A DNA stretch of 64,000 nucleotides from Oceanisphaera profunda (GCF_002157895.1 NZ_CP021377.1:1302001-1366000); one strand, 5' to 3'; counted from the first letter of the stretch, positions 38,874 through 49,404 are shown. Program-made: numbers and translations. Notes: a model not told the origin generated them from the letters alone.

Positions 38874-41216
38874 TTAGCGTGCGAAGTTAAAGATGTCCTT
38901 TAACCAATCGCCGACTTGTTCACCGGTTTTGGGTAAGTTGTAGGTCGGCTCAGCCGGCTGACAGCCGCGCACCGGCGGCAAACTTGCAGACTTAGCTGGT
39001 AACAAGCGCGTTTGCTCACAACGTGGATCTGCGGGCTGACCATCGCTGTAGGCAAAGTTAGCTTGTTCGATTCCCGGAGGAGCCTTAAGCTCCAGCGAGT
39101 CGACGCCACGGCTGTCTAAGTAGCGGCTATACACTCGTAGCGCACCACTGGAACCGGTTAAGCCAGTACTGGCGTTATTATCCAAGCCGACCCACACACT
39201 GGCCAGCTCTTCGTTATCTAAGCCCGCATACCAAGCATCACGCAAGTCGTTGGTAGTACCGGTTTTGCCCGCCATTACCCGATTAGGAAAGCGTGCGGCT
39301 AAGTGCGCAGCCGTACCACCGCCGACCACCCGCGTCATGGCATAGAGGGCTAAATAACCCGCCTCTGGCTCCAATACTTGCGTGGCCTTGGCCGTGTGCT
39401 GATACAAGATTTCGCCTTGCTCGTCTTGAATGGCACGAATCGAGGTAAGCGGCTGATACAAGCCTTGGTTCGCCAGCGTTAAATACAGCTGATTCACTTC
39501 CAGCGGCGTCAACTCCAGCGTGCCTAACATCAAAGAAGGGTACGCAGGAATCGGTTGGCGCACGCCCATACGCTGCAGGCCTTTAATCACATTATCTAGC
39601 CCTACTGCCATGCCTAAATTTACAGTCGGTACGTTCAGCGATTTAGCCAAGGCATCCACTAGCATCACCTGACCGCGAAACTGACGATCATAGTTATTAG
39701 GTTTCCACACTTGGCCACCTTCACTGCGCAAACTAATCGGCTGATCTTTAATGGCGCTGCCTAAGGTAAAGCCATTGGCCAGTGCTTCGGCATAGACAGG
39801 CGGCTTAATTAACGAGCCAATGGCTCGGCGAGCAGACAGCGCTCGGTTAAAGCCGGCAAAGCTTGGATCGGCACCGCCCACCACTGCACTCACCTCACCT
39901 TTACGCCAATTAGTCACCACCATGGCCGCTTCTAAGTCCGGCTTTTTGGTATTAGCGCGCAGCTGTTTTACTTGCTCGATGATTGCCTGCTCGGCACTGT
40001 GCTGGGCAATAGGATCCAAACTACTGAATATTTTCAGGCCATTTTGGCGTAAAAAATCACTGCCAAAACGCTCTTGTAGCTCTTGGCGCAGCATGCCCAT
40101 AAAGGCAGGCGTGCGACCATAACCCATGCGCCCGCGTTCAATCAGCTGCAATGGTGTTTCACTGGCTTGCTCATAGATGGCACGGCTGATATGACCGTCA
40201 TTGGCTAATAAACGCAGTACTAAGTCGCGACGCTCGCGAGCGCGCTCGGTATTGCGCCAAGGATCGTAATAAGACGGGCCTTTTACCAGCGCCACCATCA
40301 GGGCAATTTGGTCGGCATTCAATTCATTAAGCGGTAAGCCAAAGTAGAAGTAACTGGCTAGTCCAAAGCCATATACTCCTTGGCCACCGTTTTGACCCAA
40401 ATATACTTCGTTTAAATAGGCTTCTAAGATCTCGTCTTTGTCATAACGAAAGTCGATGATCAGCGCCATATAGGCTTCTTGAATCTTGCGCCATAAACTC
40501 CGGTCTTGGGTTAAAAATAAGTTTTTTGCCAACTGCTGAGTCAGGGTACTGCCGCCTTGTACCGTACGGCCGGCTTTCACGTTCACCACTAATGCACGCA
40601 GGATCGCCATCGGCGACACGCCGTCGTGACTATAAAAGTCTCTGTCTTCCACGGTAATCAAGGCGGTTTTCAATAGCTCAGGCACTTGGTCTAAGCGCAC
40701 CAACAAACGGTCTTCACGTTTTTCTACGTTTAAGCGGTCCAGCAATACCGGATCCATGCGCGCGTAACCCAGCTCACGACCATTGGTGGGGTTTTTTATC
40801 GCTTGTAGGCGCTGGCCCGAGAAGGTCAGTCCAATTTGGCGGGCATCTTCAGGGCCATCGGAGAAATTGAACGGACGGCGATGAATTTCGATACTGCTGT
40901 TATTCGCCGAATATTCACCGGGGCGACTGGGGCTGGCAACCTTGCGATAGTTTAACAACTGCAGCTCACGCAACATCTGGGCATGAGACAGTTTTTGGCC
41001 CGGGAAGAGCTCCAAGGGCCGGCTATAGACCAAGGCGGGCAGCGCCCACTTTTGGCCATCAAAGCGCTCTCTGACTTGGCTATCGAGGTAAATACCAAAA
41101 ATGCCCATTATCACTGCAAACACCAGTGTTAATTTAAGCAGCAGGCCCCACCAAAAGCGGTTTTTTCTCACCGGCTTCTTTTTGGATTTTTTCTGAGTTC
41201 GAGTCTGTTTTGCCAT
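38874..41216 (-). CDS. mrcB: Penicillin-binding protein 1B
   Basis: A 780-residue bifunctional class A PBP. A basic cytoplasmic tail and one membrane anchor (about 25-45) are followed by a UB2H-like region, a glycosyltransferase GT51 domain (ITVEDRDFYSHDGVSP, about residue 190, with the catalytic Glu) and a transpeptidase domain with S-x-x-K in GSLIKP, S-x-N in KSLNVPTV and K-T-G in AGKTGTTND. It polymerises and cross-links peptidoglycan. It starts just 2 bases after the end of the (frame-corrected) hrpB, so they probably share a transcript, as in E. coli. Confidence 0.97.
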   Translation of the reverse strand: MAKQTRTQKKSKKKPVRKNRFWWGLLLKLTLVFAVIMGIFGIYLDSQVRERFDGQKWALPALVYSRPLELFPGQKLSHAQMLRELQLLNYRKVASPSRPGEYSANNSSIEIHRRPFNFSDGPEDARQIGLTFSGQRLQAIKNPTNGRELGYARMDPVLLDRLNVEKREDRLLVRLDQVPELLKTALITVEDRDFYSHDGVSPMAILRALVVNVKAGRTVQGGSTLTQQLAKNLFLTQDRSLWRKIQEAYMALIIDFRYDKDEILEAYLNEVYLGQNGGQGVYGFGLASYFYFGLPLNELNADQIALMVALVKGPSYYDPWRNTERARERRDLVLRLLANDGHISRAIYEQASETPLQLIERGRMGYGRTPAFMGMLRQELQERFGSDFLRQNGLKIFSSLDPIAQHSAEQAIIEQVKQLRANTKKPDLEAAMVVTNWRKGEVSAVVGGADPSFAGFNRALSARRAIGSLIKPPVYAEALANGFTLGSAIKDQPISLRSEGGQVWKPNNYDRQFRGQVMLVDALAKSLNVPTVNLGMAVGLDNVIKGLQRMGVRQPIPAYPSLMLGTLELTPLEVNQLYLTLANQGLYQPLTSIRAIQDEQGEILYQHTAKATQVLEPEAGYLALYAMTRVVGGGTAAHLAARFPNRVMAGKTGTTNDLRDAWYAGLDNEELASVWVGLDNNASTGLTGSSGALRVYSRYLDSRGVDSLELKAPPGIEQANFAYSDGQPADPRCEQTRLLPAKSASLPPVRGCQPAEPTYNLPKTGEQVGDWLKDIFNFAR

Positions 41217-41218
41217 AA

Positions 41219-43677
41219 TCAGTGCTTTATATGCCTCTTGGTGTACTGGGTTGGCGCCGTGGTGGCTGGGCTATCTGGCCAGTGGTGCTTAGGGTAGCGC
41301 CCCCGCATTTCTTTTTTAACATCTTGATAAGAACCGGCCCAAAACGCGGCCAAATCTCGGGTAATTTGTAACGGTCGACGCGCCGGTGACAATAGCTCTA
41401 ACACCAAAGCAATGCGCCCCCTGCTAAGGTGGGGCTGTGCGACTGACCAAACATCTCTTGTAAGCGCACCGGCAAGACGGGATCGTCTGCTTCTCGATAA
41501 CGAATGCGCACTTGAGTGCCAGTGGCCATGGTCAGTGAGTTGGGTAGCAGGGTATCCAGCAATTGCTGCTGTGACCAGTCCAGCCGACTTTTAAATATCT
41601 GCGCCCAAGGTAGGCGCGCCAGTGCCTCCCAACGGCCAAGCCCCGTCAAATAAGGCAGTAACCATTGCTCGGCCTCCTCAAGCCACTCGTTTGGCTCGCA
41701 AATGGCAAAGCCGCGATCGGCCAGTTTTTGTCCGGCGAGCCGTAATCTCAGCCAATATTGGTCGGCCGCTTCATCTAACGGTAACGCCTGCCAACCGCGG
41801 CGTTTAACCTCGGCCAGTAAACATTCGGCTTTTTGCTGGGGGCTAATATCGGTTAAGGGCGCGCGCTGTAAAATTAAACCGCCGAAGCACCATTGGCGCT
41901 CGGCTCGCACTCTATTAGCCTCATTATCCCATTCCAAGTGCGCCTGCTCACTAAAATGCGCGGGCATAAAGGCTTGTAATTGCGCCAGCTCAACCGGCTC
42001 TGCTGCTTGAATAAAAACGCCCCGCTCGCTGCGGCCTAACGCCGCAATAGCCAACATGTTTTTGCCTTGTAAAGGGCTGGCTTGAGGCAAGTCGGCACTT
42101 AAGCCACCGGCTAGGCCATAGCGTATTTGCTGGCCTGATATCTTGCCTGTCGCTTCGGGTCGTAATAAGGCCACCCACTCGGGCCGTGCGTTGGCCAGTA
42201 GCGGCCCAACATACTGCCCTGAGGGCGCTATTGGTTGTGCTTTAAGCCGGGTAAACCAACGCTGAGCCGCCGATTTAAGCGCGCCCTGTCGTGCTAAAAT
42301 TTGTCCCGATAAAGGACCTGTATCCCAGCGGCCTTCTTCTAATAAAGCCACCAAATACACGGCATCGGCCAGCGCACCTTTATGCCCTTGTTGTTGCCAC
42401 GCTTGGGCACAGAGCAGTAACTGGCCAAGCCTTGGCTCACAACCCAGTTGCCAGACTTGGCGGCCCAAAGGGGTAAGCTGAGTGCCATTAAGCAAAGTTA
42501 AAGCGGTTAATTGTTGGCGGGCGGCGGCCAACAGCGGCGCAGGAGGCTTGGTCAGCAACGCCAACTGCTCGGGATCTGCCCCCCAAGCGGCGCACTCCAG
42601 TACAAAATTGCTCAAATCACTTTGTTCAATCTCGGCGGGCCGGCGCACACTCAAGCGCTGTTGTTGCTCTTGGCTCCACAGCCGCACGCAACTGCCGGCT
42701 TGCACCCGACCGGCACGGCCCGCTCTTTGCGTGGCCGAGGTTTGACTAATATGACGGGTGTGTAAGCGTGTGATACCCGATTGCGCTTCAAACTCGGCAC
42801 GCCGCTCAAGGCCACAATCCACCACCATACTGATGCCATCAATTGTCAGCGAAGTTTCCGCCACATTAGTGGCCAACACTACCTTGCGCCGCCCGGCAGC
42901 AGAGGGCGCGATAGCCAATTGTTGCTCGTGTAAACTCAAACGGCCATATAAAGGACGCAGCTCCACTTGCTCATCGGTTTTGCCCTCGAGCCAGCGCAGG
43001 GTGTCGCGAATTTCTCGCTCGCCGGGTAAAAAGGCCAACACGCTGCCTGAGTGCTCGAATAAGGCCGACACTATCGCCCGCCCCATGGCTTCATCAAGAC
43101 GCGCCTGCAGATTACGCGGCTGATAGCTCACCGCCACCGGAAAGCTGCGCCCATGACTGTGAATATTCACGGCATTGGGCAGCAATTCGTCCAGCGCCAA
43201 GCCATCCAGCGTGGCAGACATGATCATAATGGTCAGATTATCGCGCAGCTCTTGGCATTCTAAGGCAAAGGCCAAGGCCAGCTCGGCGTGCAAGCTGCGC
43301 TCATGAAACTCATCAAAAATCAGTAAGTCGACCCCCACTAGCTCAGGATCGCCTTGCAGCATGCGCGTTAACACGCCCTCGGTGACCACTTCTAGGCGAG
43401 TGTGTTTGCTGACGCAGGTTTCACCGCGCATCCGATAACCCACTTGCTGGCCTGGCTGCTCGCCTAACTGTGCCGCTAAGTACTGGGCTATGCTGCGCGC
43501 CGCCAAGCGCCTAGGCTCCAGCAATATAATGCGGCCTGTGATCTCCGGTTGCGCTAACAGCCACAGTGGCAAGCCCGTGGACTTGCCCGCCCCCGGCGGC
43601 GCTTCAAGAATAATATGGGGCGCCATTAAGGCCGCCTTTAATTCTGGCAGCACTTGGGCGATAGGAAGCTGATGCAC
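41219..43677 (-). pseudogene. hrpB: ATP-dependent helicase HrpB, frameshifted near its C-terminus
   Basis: A DEAH-type helicase of about 818 residues if the frame is corrected. The main frame (43677-41398) has Walker A APPGAGKSTGLP, the DEFH box FDEFHERS and motifs VATNVAETSLTIDGI and QRAGRAGR. It breaks at about 41411-41415, where GCAGGGGGCGC reads A-G-G-A then stops. The next frame continues as R-I-A-L-VLELLSPARRPLQ, the family's conserved end, with KEMRGRYPKHHWPDSP, to 41219. One G is missing from a G-run. Nearly all the helicase is intact, so a shortened product may work if this is real. Confidence 0.85.
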
Positions 43678-44096
43678 GTGATTACCTACTGGTTTAACAA
43701 CGCTTATATAGTGCCAAATAACCGCGTAAAGCGCGATCAGTAACGCTGGCTTTCAGCCATGTTTAGCCACAGTGGTCTACGATCCAACTGCACGCAGACC
43801 ACAGTCGTTGGCGATGAACGGAAGAACGAACGACTTGAGAGGTTGAAAAATCAGCGGCCGCAATAAACAGCTTACTGCTCAATCTAAGGCGGCTCACTCT
43901 AAGGCTGCTCAATCTAAGATAAGCACGCTATATTGTCGTTATTAAACATAAGACCATGCGGATTATTAATAGTAGGTTAGTTAACAGACATTATTTATCA
44001 TCACTTTACGTTTTGTTTGGCATCAATTTATATGAAGAGGTAAACTTAGCCGCCGCATTAACATTCATCGCATCGAGACTCACTCAGGGATAAAGA
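43678..44096. other. Intergenic region before the lipoprotein gene
   Basis: This 419-base gap separates divergent hrpB and the lipoprotein gene. It contains a three-unit 15-bp tandem repeat (43877-43921: GCTCAATCTAAGGCG, GCTCACTCTAAGGCT, GCTCAATCTAAGATA). The rest becomes AT-rich toward 44000. No gene or clear terminator is seen. Confidence 0.6.
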
Positions 44097-45131
44097 TTGA
44101 TTAATAAAATAAGGATATTAGTTTCCTTGATGCTATTAAGCCTCACGCTTACGGCGTGTGACGAAAGTTCAAGGTCAGCTAAACAGCCAGGATTAACCAC
44201 TATCCGCATAGCCAGCTGGAGCCTACCGATTACCGAGCAGATCAATCTCTTGGCCGAAGATAAAGACTTCTTTTCTCCACACCAAGTGGCCATTAAATTT
44301 ATTCCTGGTGCCGGCGGCAGTGATGCGATCAATAAAATTATTGCCGGTGAGGCAGACATTGCCTTTGCCGATCCCGGCGCCTTATTTTCTGGCTTAGCCA
44401 GAGGCGAAAAACTGGTCGCCCTTTATGATATCTATCCGCAAAACGTATTTAATGTGGTGTCTTTAACGAGCAGTAATATTCGTAGTCCAAAAGATTTAAA
44501 AGGCAAAAAGATTGGCGTCTATAGCGATACCAGTGGCACTAAACGAAATTTATTAGCGGTGTTAAGACAAGCACGATTAAGAGCAAGTGATGTAGAAATC
44601 ATTGAAACCGGCGTCCTGAATTTCGATCCCTTAATTCACGGCCAAGTAGATGCTACCTCCGCCACAGATACTGCCTTGGTCGCCGCTCAAGCAAACGGCT
44701 TAGGTGAAGTGAATGTGATACAAGTTAAAGATTACTTTAATTACTCCAGTGATTTATTTGTGGTCACAGAAGCAACCTACGCTCAAAAAAAAGAGCAGCT
44801 GCACGCATTTTTAGCTGGCTATAAAACCAGTGTCCGATGGATGATAGAAAACGTAGACGAAGCCGCACAACAAGCCGTTAAATATGCGGTTGACGGCAAA
44901 AATATCGCCCACAACGCCACTATTATTACGCTGCGTAATACCAGTAGCTTACCGCTTTCTGGTGAGCTTTCGGAGTTAGGTTTGATAGACTTTAATAACT
45001 TACAAGATGCCGCCAATATGTACTACGAGATGGGGCTAATTAGTCGCCCCCTCGACTTAAGGCCTGTGGTGGACTCGCAATATAGACTGCCCCTGTGGTC
45101 GGGGAATAACAGCTCTATGCTTACCCGATAA
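44097..45131 (+). CDS. NMT1/THI5-type substrate-binding lipoprotein
   Basis: A 344-residue periplasmic binding protein with a lipoprotein signal and lipobox LTAC (Cys about residue 21), so it is likely anchored to a membrane. The mature part is SsuA/THI5-like: IRIASWSLPITEQINLLAEDK, then IAGEADIAFADPGALFSGLA. The start is TTG at 44097 (CAGGGA upstream), with ATG at about 44127 unlikely because it would shorten the signal. No permease or ATPase gene is near. The gene is more A+T-rich than its neighbours by eye. A CHASE-GGDEF-EAL gene follows on the same strand, so a sensing role is possible. Confidence 0.82.
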   Translation: MINKIRILVSLMLLSLTLTACDESSRSAKQPGLTTIRIASWSLPITEQINLLAEDKDFFSPHQVAIKFIPGAGGSDAINKIIAGEADIAFADPGALFSGLARGEKLVALYDIYPQNVFNVVSLTSSNIRSPKDLKGKKIGVYSDTSGTKRNLLAVLRQARLRASDVEIIETGVLNFDPLIHGQVDATSATDTALVAAQANGLGEVNVIQVKDYFNYSSDLFVVTEATYAQKKEQLHAFLAGYKTSVRWMIENVDEAAQQAVKYAVDGKNIAHNATIITLRNTSSLPLSGELSELGLIDFNNLQDAANMYYEMGLISRPLDLRPVVDSQYRLPLWSGNNSSMLTR

Positions 45132-45431
45132 TAGTAAACCTCTCCAGCATTAAGCCCGCCTTGCTAATTACCCATCACCTAGGCGCTACAGAATAAGACG
45201 TTCTTTAATTTGATGTTGCGCAAAATATTTCTACAAATGACTCTGTGACTGACTTTACATTTATTGCTACAAGTTAGCTCCATATGATGCTCAGCACCTA
45301 AACCTATGTATAGTGGTTAGTAAGTAACTAAAAAGGTTTGTTGCGCTGATTTAGGTCTTGTTGAGTCGCCTGCCTAGTGCCGCAAAACTACCACACTCAA
45401 AAATCCCTGGAAAACCAGGTAAGAGAAATAA
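45132..45431. other. Gap between lipoprotein and diguanylate cyclase genes
   Basis: 300 bases without a gene. No terminator is seen after the lipoprotein gene. A GAGAAATAA site is close to the next start. The sequence neither proves nor excludes co-transcription. Confidence 0.5.
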
Positions 45432-47657
45432 ATGCTTACATTCAGGCTCAGCAGCCTTTATCCCCTAATAGCGTTTGTGTGTATTTTTGCAGCAGGGGCT
45501 TATTACACTCACCTCAGTATTGTGGCTGACCGCAAGGATTATCAGCTGCTGATGGAGGAGGTGGTGAGTGTTCAAGCCGCCGCCATAGAGCGCCGCCTAA
45601 ATAGCTCGTTATCGTCGACCTTTATACTCGCTCAAGAAGTACGGCGCAGTAACGGTCAGTTCAAAGATTTTGACCTCTATGCTAAAGAAGTGATGCAGAC
45701 CTTGGGCGCGGTTTCCAATCTGCAACTGGCTCCAAATGGCGTCGCTCAGCAAATTTATCCGCTGGCTGGCAATGAAAAGGCCATTGGTCATGACCTGTTA
45801 TACGTCGATGAACGTAGAGCTGAGGCTTGGGAGGCCATTAACACTAAGACACTAACACTGGCGGGCCCCTTTATGCTGGTGCAAGGGCAAATGGGCATGG
45901 TGGGACGAAACCCGGTCTTCCTAGAAAAAAACGGCGAGCAGCAATTCTGGGGATTTACGACGGCATTAATTTACTTGAAGGATTTGCTGTCATTTACAGA
46001 ACTGGATCAGCTAACACAAAAAGGCTATGCCTATGAGCTGTCGCGCTTACACCCAGACACCGGCCTGATTGATATCTTTGCCCACTCCAGCAGCAAGCTG
46101 ACAAACCAGTTAGTAAGAAAGAAAATTCGGGTTCCCAATGATGAGTGGACGCTCGCGATGGGCCGGCCCACCGACTTCACCTCCCAGATTATCGTGGGCC
46201 TTATGCTCAGTCTGTTCACAGCGGGCATATTCACATTACTGGTACGCCGTATTCTGTTCGAGCCGAACCGGTTACGCTCATTGGTAAAAATACAAACCCT
46301 CCAGCTGGAACTGCTGGCATTCAATGATGAACTCACGGGTTTGGCTAATCGACGATCTTTTACCGAGCAGCTAGACCAAGCCATTCTGCATACTCAACGT
46401 GCAGGACAGAGCCTAGCTTTATTGTATTTGGACTTGGATAATTTTAAACGCATCAACGACTCCACAGGGCATGCAGACGGCGACCGATTATTGACTGAAG
46501 TGGCGCAGCGACTTCGAACCTCGGTGAGAGAAACCGATATTGTCGGCCGCTTAGGCGGGGATGAGTTTGCGGTGATACTGATGAATATAAAAAGTGTCGA
46601 GCAGGTACGGACTGTCGCCGCAAAAATAATCGCCCACATAGGGAAGCCAGTACAGTTGGCCCAAAATGAAGCCATCGTTGGCGCCAGTATTGGCATTACA
46701 CTGGCACCAGAAGACGGCACCAGCAGTGGCGAGTTATTGCGCAATGCGGATTTGGCCATGTATGAGTCGAAACGAGCGGGCAAAAACCAACTGTCTTTTT
46801 ATAACTCAGCCATGCAAGAGCAGGCGCTGCTCTCAATACGGCTCGAAGAAGAGCTACGCCAAGCCTTGGCCCACGAAGAATTCGCGCTGGCATTTCAACC
46901 CATCATTGACCTGAGTAATGGCCAGACGGTGAAGTTTGAAGCCCTGCTGCGCTGGCAGCATCCGGTTCGAGGTATACAATATCCGGGTAGTTTTATTGAG
47001 ATAGCGGAGCAAACCGGGCTGATTGTGCCTATGGGTTACTGGGTAATCGAGGCGGCTGGTGATTTTATTCAGCAACAAATGCAGGCGGGGCTAATGGTAA
47101 AACCGGTGGCCGTTAATCTAAGCGTCTGTCAGTTACGCGAACCTGACTTTGCTGAGCGGGTTGATGCGCTGTTAAAGCGCAGGAAGATCGCCCCCCATTT
47201 ACTGGAGTTGGAAATTACCGAGTCCATGCTGATGGAAAATGTTGAGCTCGCCATGACTTTGATAGCAGACTTGAGGCGCCTAGGAATCCGGATCGCGATT
47301 GATGACTTTGGCACCGGCTATTCTTCGTTATCACAACTGCGCTTGGTGCCGGTAGATATTCTGAAAATCGACCGCTCTTTTGTGATGAACCTAGAAAGTA
47401 ATCCTGTTGACCGGCAAATGGTGGAAGCTATTACCGTTATGGTGCATAAGCTGGGACTCAAAGTAGTAGCTGAAGGCATTGAAACGGTTGAGCAGCTGTG
47501 GTTTCTGAAAAGTATCGGCTGTGATTATGGCCAAGGCTTTCTGCTTGCTCGCCCCCTTGTACCCGAGCAGGCACTGCAATATCCAGGGTATGCTGATTTA
47601 GCGCTGAGCAAGAGTGCGCCTCGTGATAACAAAACCTGCGTGGCGACCACCAGCTAG
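45432..47657 (+). CDS. CHASE-GGDEF-EAL cyclic-di-GMP signalling protein
   Basis: A 741-residue membrane protein. Membrane segments at about 8-25 and 255-275 flank a periplasmic CHASE-type sensor (RNPVFLEKNGEQQFWGFTTAL). The GGDEF domain has the intact site GRLGGDEF (about 375) and the inhibitory I-site RETD five residues earlier. The EAL domain has FEALLRWQHP (about 502), ELEITES and IDDFGTGYSSL, so phosphodiesterase residues look present. It could make or break c-di-GMP; the net direction is not predictable. It lies between hrpB and thpR, which are adjacent in E. coli, together with the lipoprotein gene. Confidence 0.93.
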   Translation: MLTFRLSSLYPLIAFVCIFAAGAYYTHLSIVADRKDYQLLMEEVVSVQAAAIERRLNSSLSSTFILAQEVRRSNGQFKDFDLYAKEVMQTLGAVSNLQLAPNGVAQQIYPLAGNEKAIGHDLLYVDERRAEAWEAINTKTLTLAGPFMLVQGQMGMVGRNPVFLEKNGEQQFWGFTTALIYLKDLLSFTELDQLTQKGYAYELSRLHPDTGLIDIFAHSSSKLTNQLVRKKIRVPNDEWTLAMGRPTDFTSQIIVGLMLSLFTAGIFTLLVRRILFEPNRLRSLVKIQTLQLELLAFNDELTGLANRRSFTEQLDQAILHTQRAGQSLALLYLDLDNFKRINDSTGHADGDRLLTEVAQRLRTSVRETDIVGRLGGDEFAVILMNIKSVEQVRTVAAKIIAHIGKPVQLAQNEAIVGASIGITLAPEDGTSSGELLRNADLAMYESKRAGKNQLSFYNSAMQEQALLSIRLEEELRQALAHEEFALAFQPIIDLSNGQTVKFEALLRWQHPVRGIQYPGSFIEIAEQTGLIVPMGYWVIEAAGDFIQQQMQAGLMVKPVAVNLSVCQLREPDFAERVDALLKRRKIAPHLLELEITESMLMENVELAMTLIADLRRLGIRIAIDDFGTGYSSLSQLRLVPVDILKIDRSFVMNLESNPVDRQMVEAITVMVHKLGLKVVAEGIETVEQLWFLKSIGCDYGQGFLLARPLVPEQALQYPGYADLALSKSAPRDNKTCVATTS

Positions 47658-47759
47658 CAAGGTACGGGGCTCAGAAAGACTGGCTAGCTGGCTGGAAGCA
47701 AAAAGAAAGCAAATAATGAAGGAAAAAGTCAGATAAGGCAGCAGACAAGGAGGAGATAC

Positions 47760-48287
47760 ATGGCAAATGACGACAGTCGGCTATTTTTGGCTTTTCCTGC
47801 CGATACGGTGGCGGCACAGCTTCATCAGTTACAAGACCGGCTGGCATTGCCAGGGCGGCGCATTCCCCGTCGCCAGTTTCATTTAACCTTACGTTTTTTA
47901 GGTGCGCTCAACGACACTCAGTCCACGTCCTTGATCAAACAACTGCCACGCATGCAGCTGCCCCGCTTTACTCTTGAGCTTAACCAACTTGATTGCTTTC
48001 CTCGGGCCAAGGTGGTGTGGGTAGGGCCTACTCAGGTGCCCGAAACCTTACAGGCATTGTATCAAGAGCTAAACAATCGTTGTGGAGCATTAAAGCTAGA
48101 TCCGCCCCATAAGGCGTTTCGGCCCCACATTACCTTGTTTCGCCATGACTGCGTTGTTGAGCTGCCTCCCATCACGCCCATCCGCTTCCAACCTAGCCAG
48201 TTATGCCTGTATAGCTCAATACAAAGCGAGCAAGGCCCGCACTATGAAATATTGGCGTCTTGGAAGTTAAATAATGGCGAGGGGTGA
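47760..48287 (+). CDS. thpR: RNA 2',3'-cyclic phosphodiesterase ThpR
   Basis: A 175-residue 2H phosphoesterase. The two H-x-T-x motifs are FHLTLRFLG (about residue 43) and PHITLFRHD (about residue 125). It hydrolyses 2',3'-cyclic ends on RNA in vitro; the cellular role is unclear. GGAGG precedes the start closely. Its position before sfsA matches E. coli. Confidence 0.93.
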   Translation: MANDDSRLFLAFPADTVAAQLHQLQDRLALPGRRIPRRQFHLTLRFLGALNDTQSTSLIKQLPRMQLPRFTLELNQLDCFPRAKVVWVGPTQVPETLQALYQELNNRCGALKLDPPHKAFRPHITLFRHDCVVELPPITPIRFQPSQLCLYSSIQSEQGPHYEILASWKLNNGEG

Positions 48288-48362
48288 GTAGTGAAGGGTG
48301 ATGGGTGAAGGTGCGTCGCTTTTCCACTTTACCCTTCACTCTTCACACCCCCCCCCCCTCAC
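48283..48362. repeat. GTGAAGGGTGA/TCACCCTTCAC-type inverted repeat with C11 tract
   Basis: Between convergent thpR and sfsA. GTGAAGGGTGATGGGTGAAG-like sequence faces CTTTACCCTTCACTCTTCAC, forming a long imperfect hairpin. A run of 11 C (48348-48358) follows. It is a member of a repeat family seen in at least eight gaps of this window and probably terminates both genes. Confidence 0.75.
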
Positions 48363-49112
48363 TTACCCAATAAACGGCAGCTCTTGCACCAAGTACATGC
48401 CTTGTGGGCTGATATCGGCCCGCCAAGCGAAACACTCCACACCCATGGCCATGGCCTCGGTCACCAGAGCGCCGTAGACAGGGTCTAGATGATGCGCAGG
48501 GCTAACACGAGTAATGCCTGTATGTAGCACACAAAACAGCAACACGGCTCTGTGTCCGTCCTGTACGCACTGCATCAGCTCACGCACATGCTTCTGTGCC
48601 CGTTCGCTCTTGGTGTCAGGAAAATAACCTTGGCCAAGCTCCCTCTTGCTCGTCTCATCCCGCTTTTGGCTATCGAGAGGTTGGTCATCTAACAGCGTCA
48701 CGCTCTTCACTTCTACGTAGCAGTCCGGTTGATTATCGGCGCGCAATAGAAAGTCGATCCGGCTATTTTCACTGCCGTAGCGCACTTCGGCTTTTATGTC
48801 TGAATAATGGGCCAAGGGCATGATAACGTGATTCGCCAAGGCCTCGGCAACCAGTGCATTAGCTTGATTGGTATTGACGCAAATAAAATGGCCTAGATTA
48901 TTTTGTACTAGCTCCCAGGTGTGCGCATATTTGCGTTTAAGATTGCTAGAGGTCGAAAAATAAATCGGCCATCCGGGTTCGGCACACCCAGTCATTTTGC
49001 CGGTATTGGGGCAATGTAGCGTCAAGGCTTGACCTTGAACGTCTACATCGGCTAAAAAGCGTTTATAGCGCTGGATTAGCACCCCTTGTTGCAAAGAAGA
49101 TGAAAACTGCAC
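48363..49112 (-). CDS. sfsA: DNA-binding / sugar-fermentation stimulation protein SfsA
   Basis: A 249-residue SfsA protein, aligned to the E. coli protein from VQFSSSLQQGVLIQRYKRFL. Conserved stretches are LHCPNTGKMTGCA, YGSENSRIDFLLRAD and CYVEVKSVTL, a nuclease-like core. A charged insertion of about 16 residues (DDQPLDSQKRDETSKRELG) follows the last motif. GTG at 49112 is preferred as start because upstream residues are not conserved. The biochemical role is uncertain. sfsA lies next to dksA in E. coli too, but here dksA is divergent. Confidence 0.9.
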   Translation of the reverse strand: MQFSSSLQQGVLIQRYKRFLADVDVQGQALTLHCPNTGKMTGCAEPGWPIYFSTSSNLKRKYAHTWELVQNNLGHFICVNTNQANALVAEALANHVIMPLAHYSDIKAEVRYGSENSRIDFLLRADNQPDCYVEVKSVTLLDDQPLDSQKRDETSKRELGQGYFPDTKSERAQKHVRELMQCVQDGHRAVLLFCVLHTGITRVSPAHHLDPVYGALVTEAMAMGVECFAWRADISPQGMYLVQELPFIG

Positions 49113-49404
49113 AATCACACCTATAATCCACACGTTAATAGTTAAACAAACACCCTCGTCTTCGCGCATTTGCTCTTGAAAACCCTCTTCATTGTCCCCA
49201 TATGGAGGAAGCATCAAGCAACTGCATAGGCTTGATGGGGCAAGATCAGGGCCAATTTAAGATAAATAAAGCGGCCTCAGTCCTGTTTCAAGTAGATTTT
49301 TCACTGAAATAGCACGGCAAAATTGCCTTGTTAATAGGCTTTCTGCTATAGATAGCCGCTTAAAAAATTTGGTTGGCGCAATATTGCTTCTTAGGAGATA
49401 CGGA

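Noticed and set aside
41400-41420. Programmed frameshifting in hrpB
   Set aside because: The run does not fit the X XXY YYZ pattern in the zero frame.
43877-43921. CRISPR array
   Set aside because: The 15-bp units are direct tandem repeats with no spacers; no Cas gene is nearby. No CRISPR array was seen in the window.
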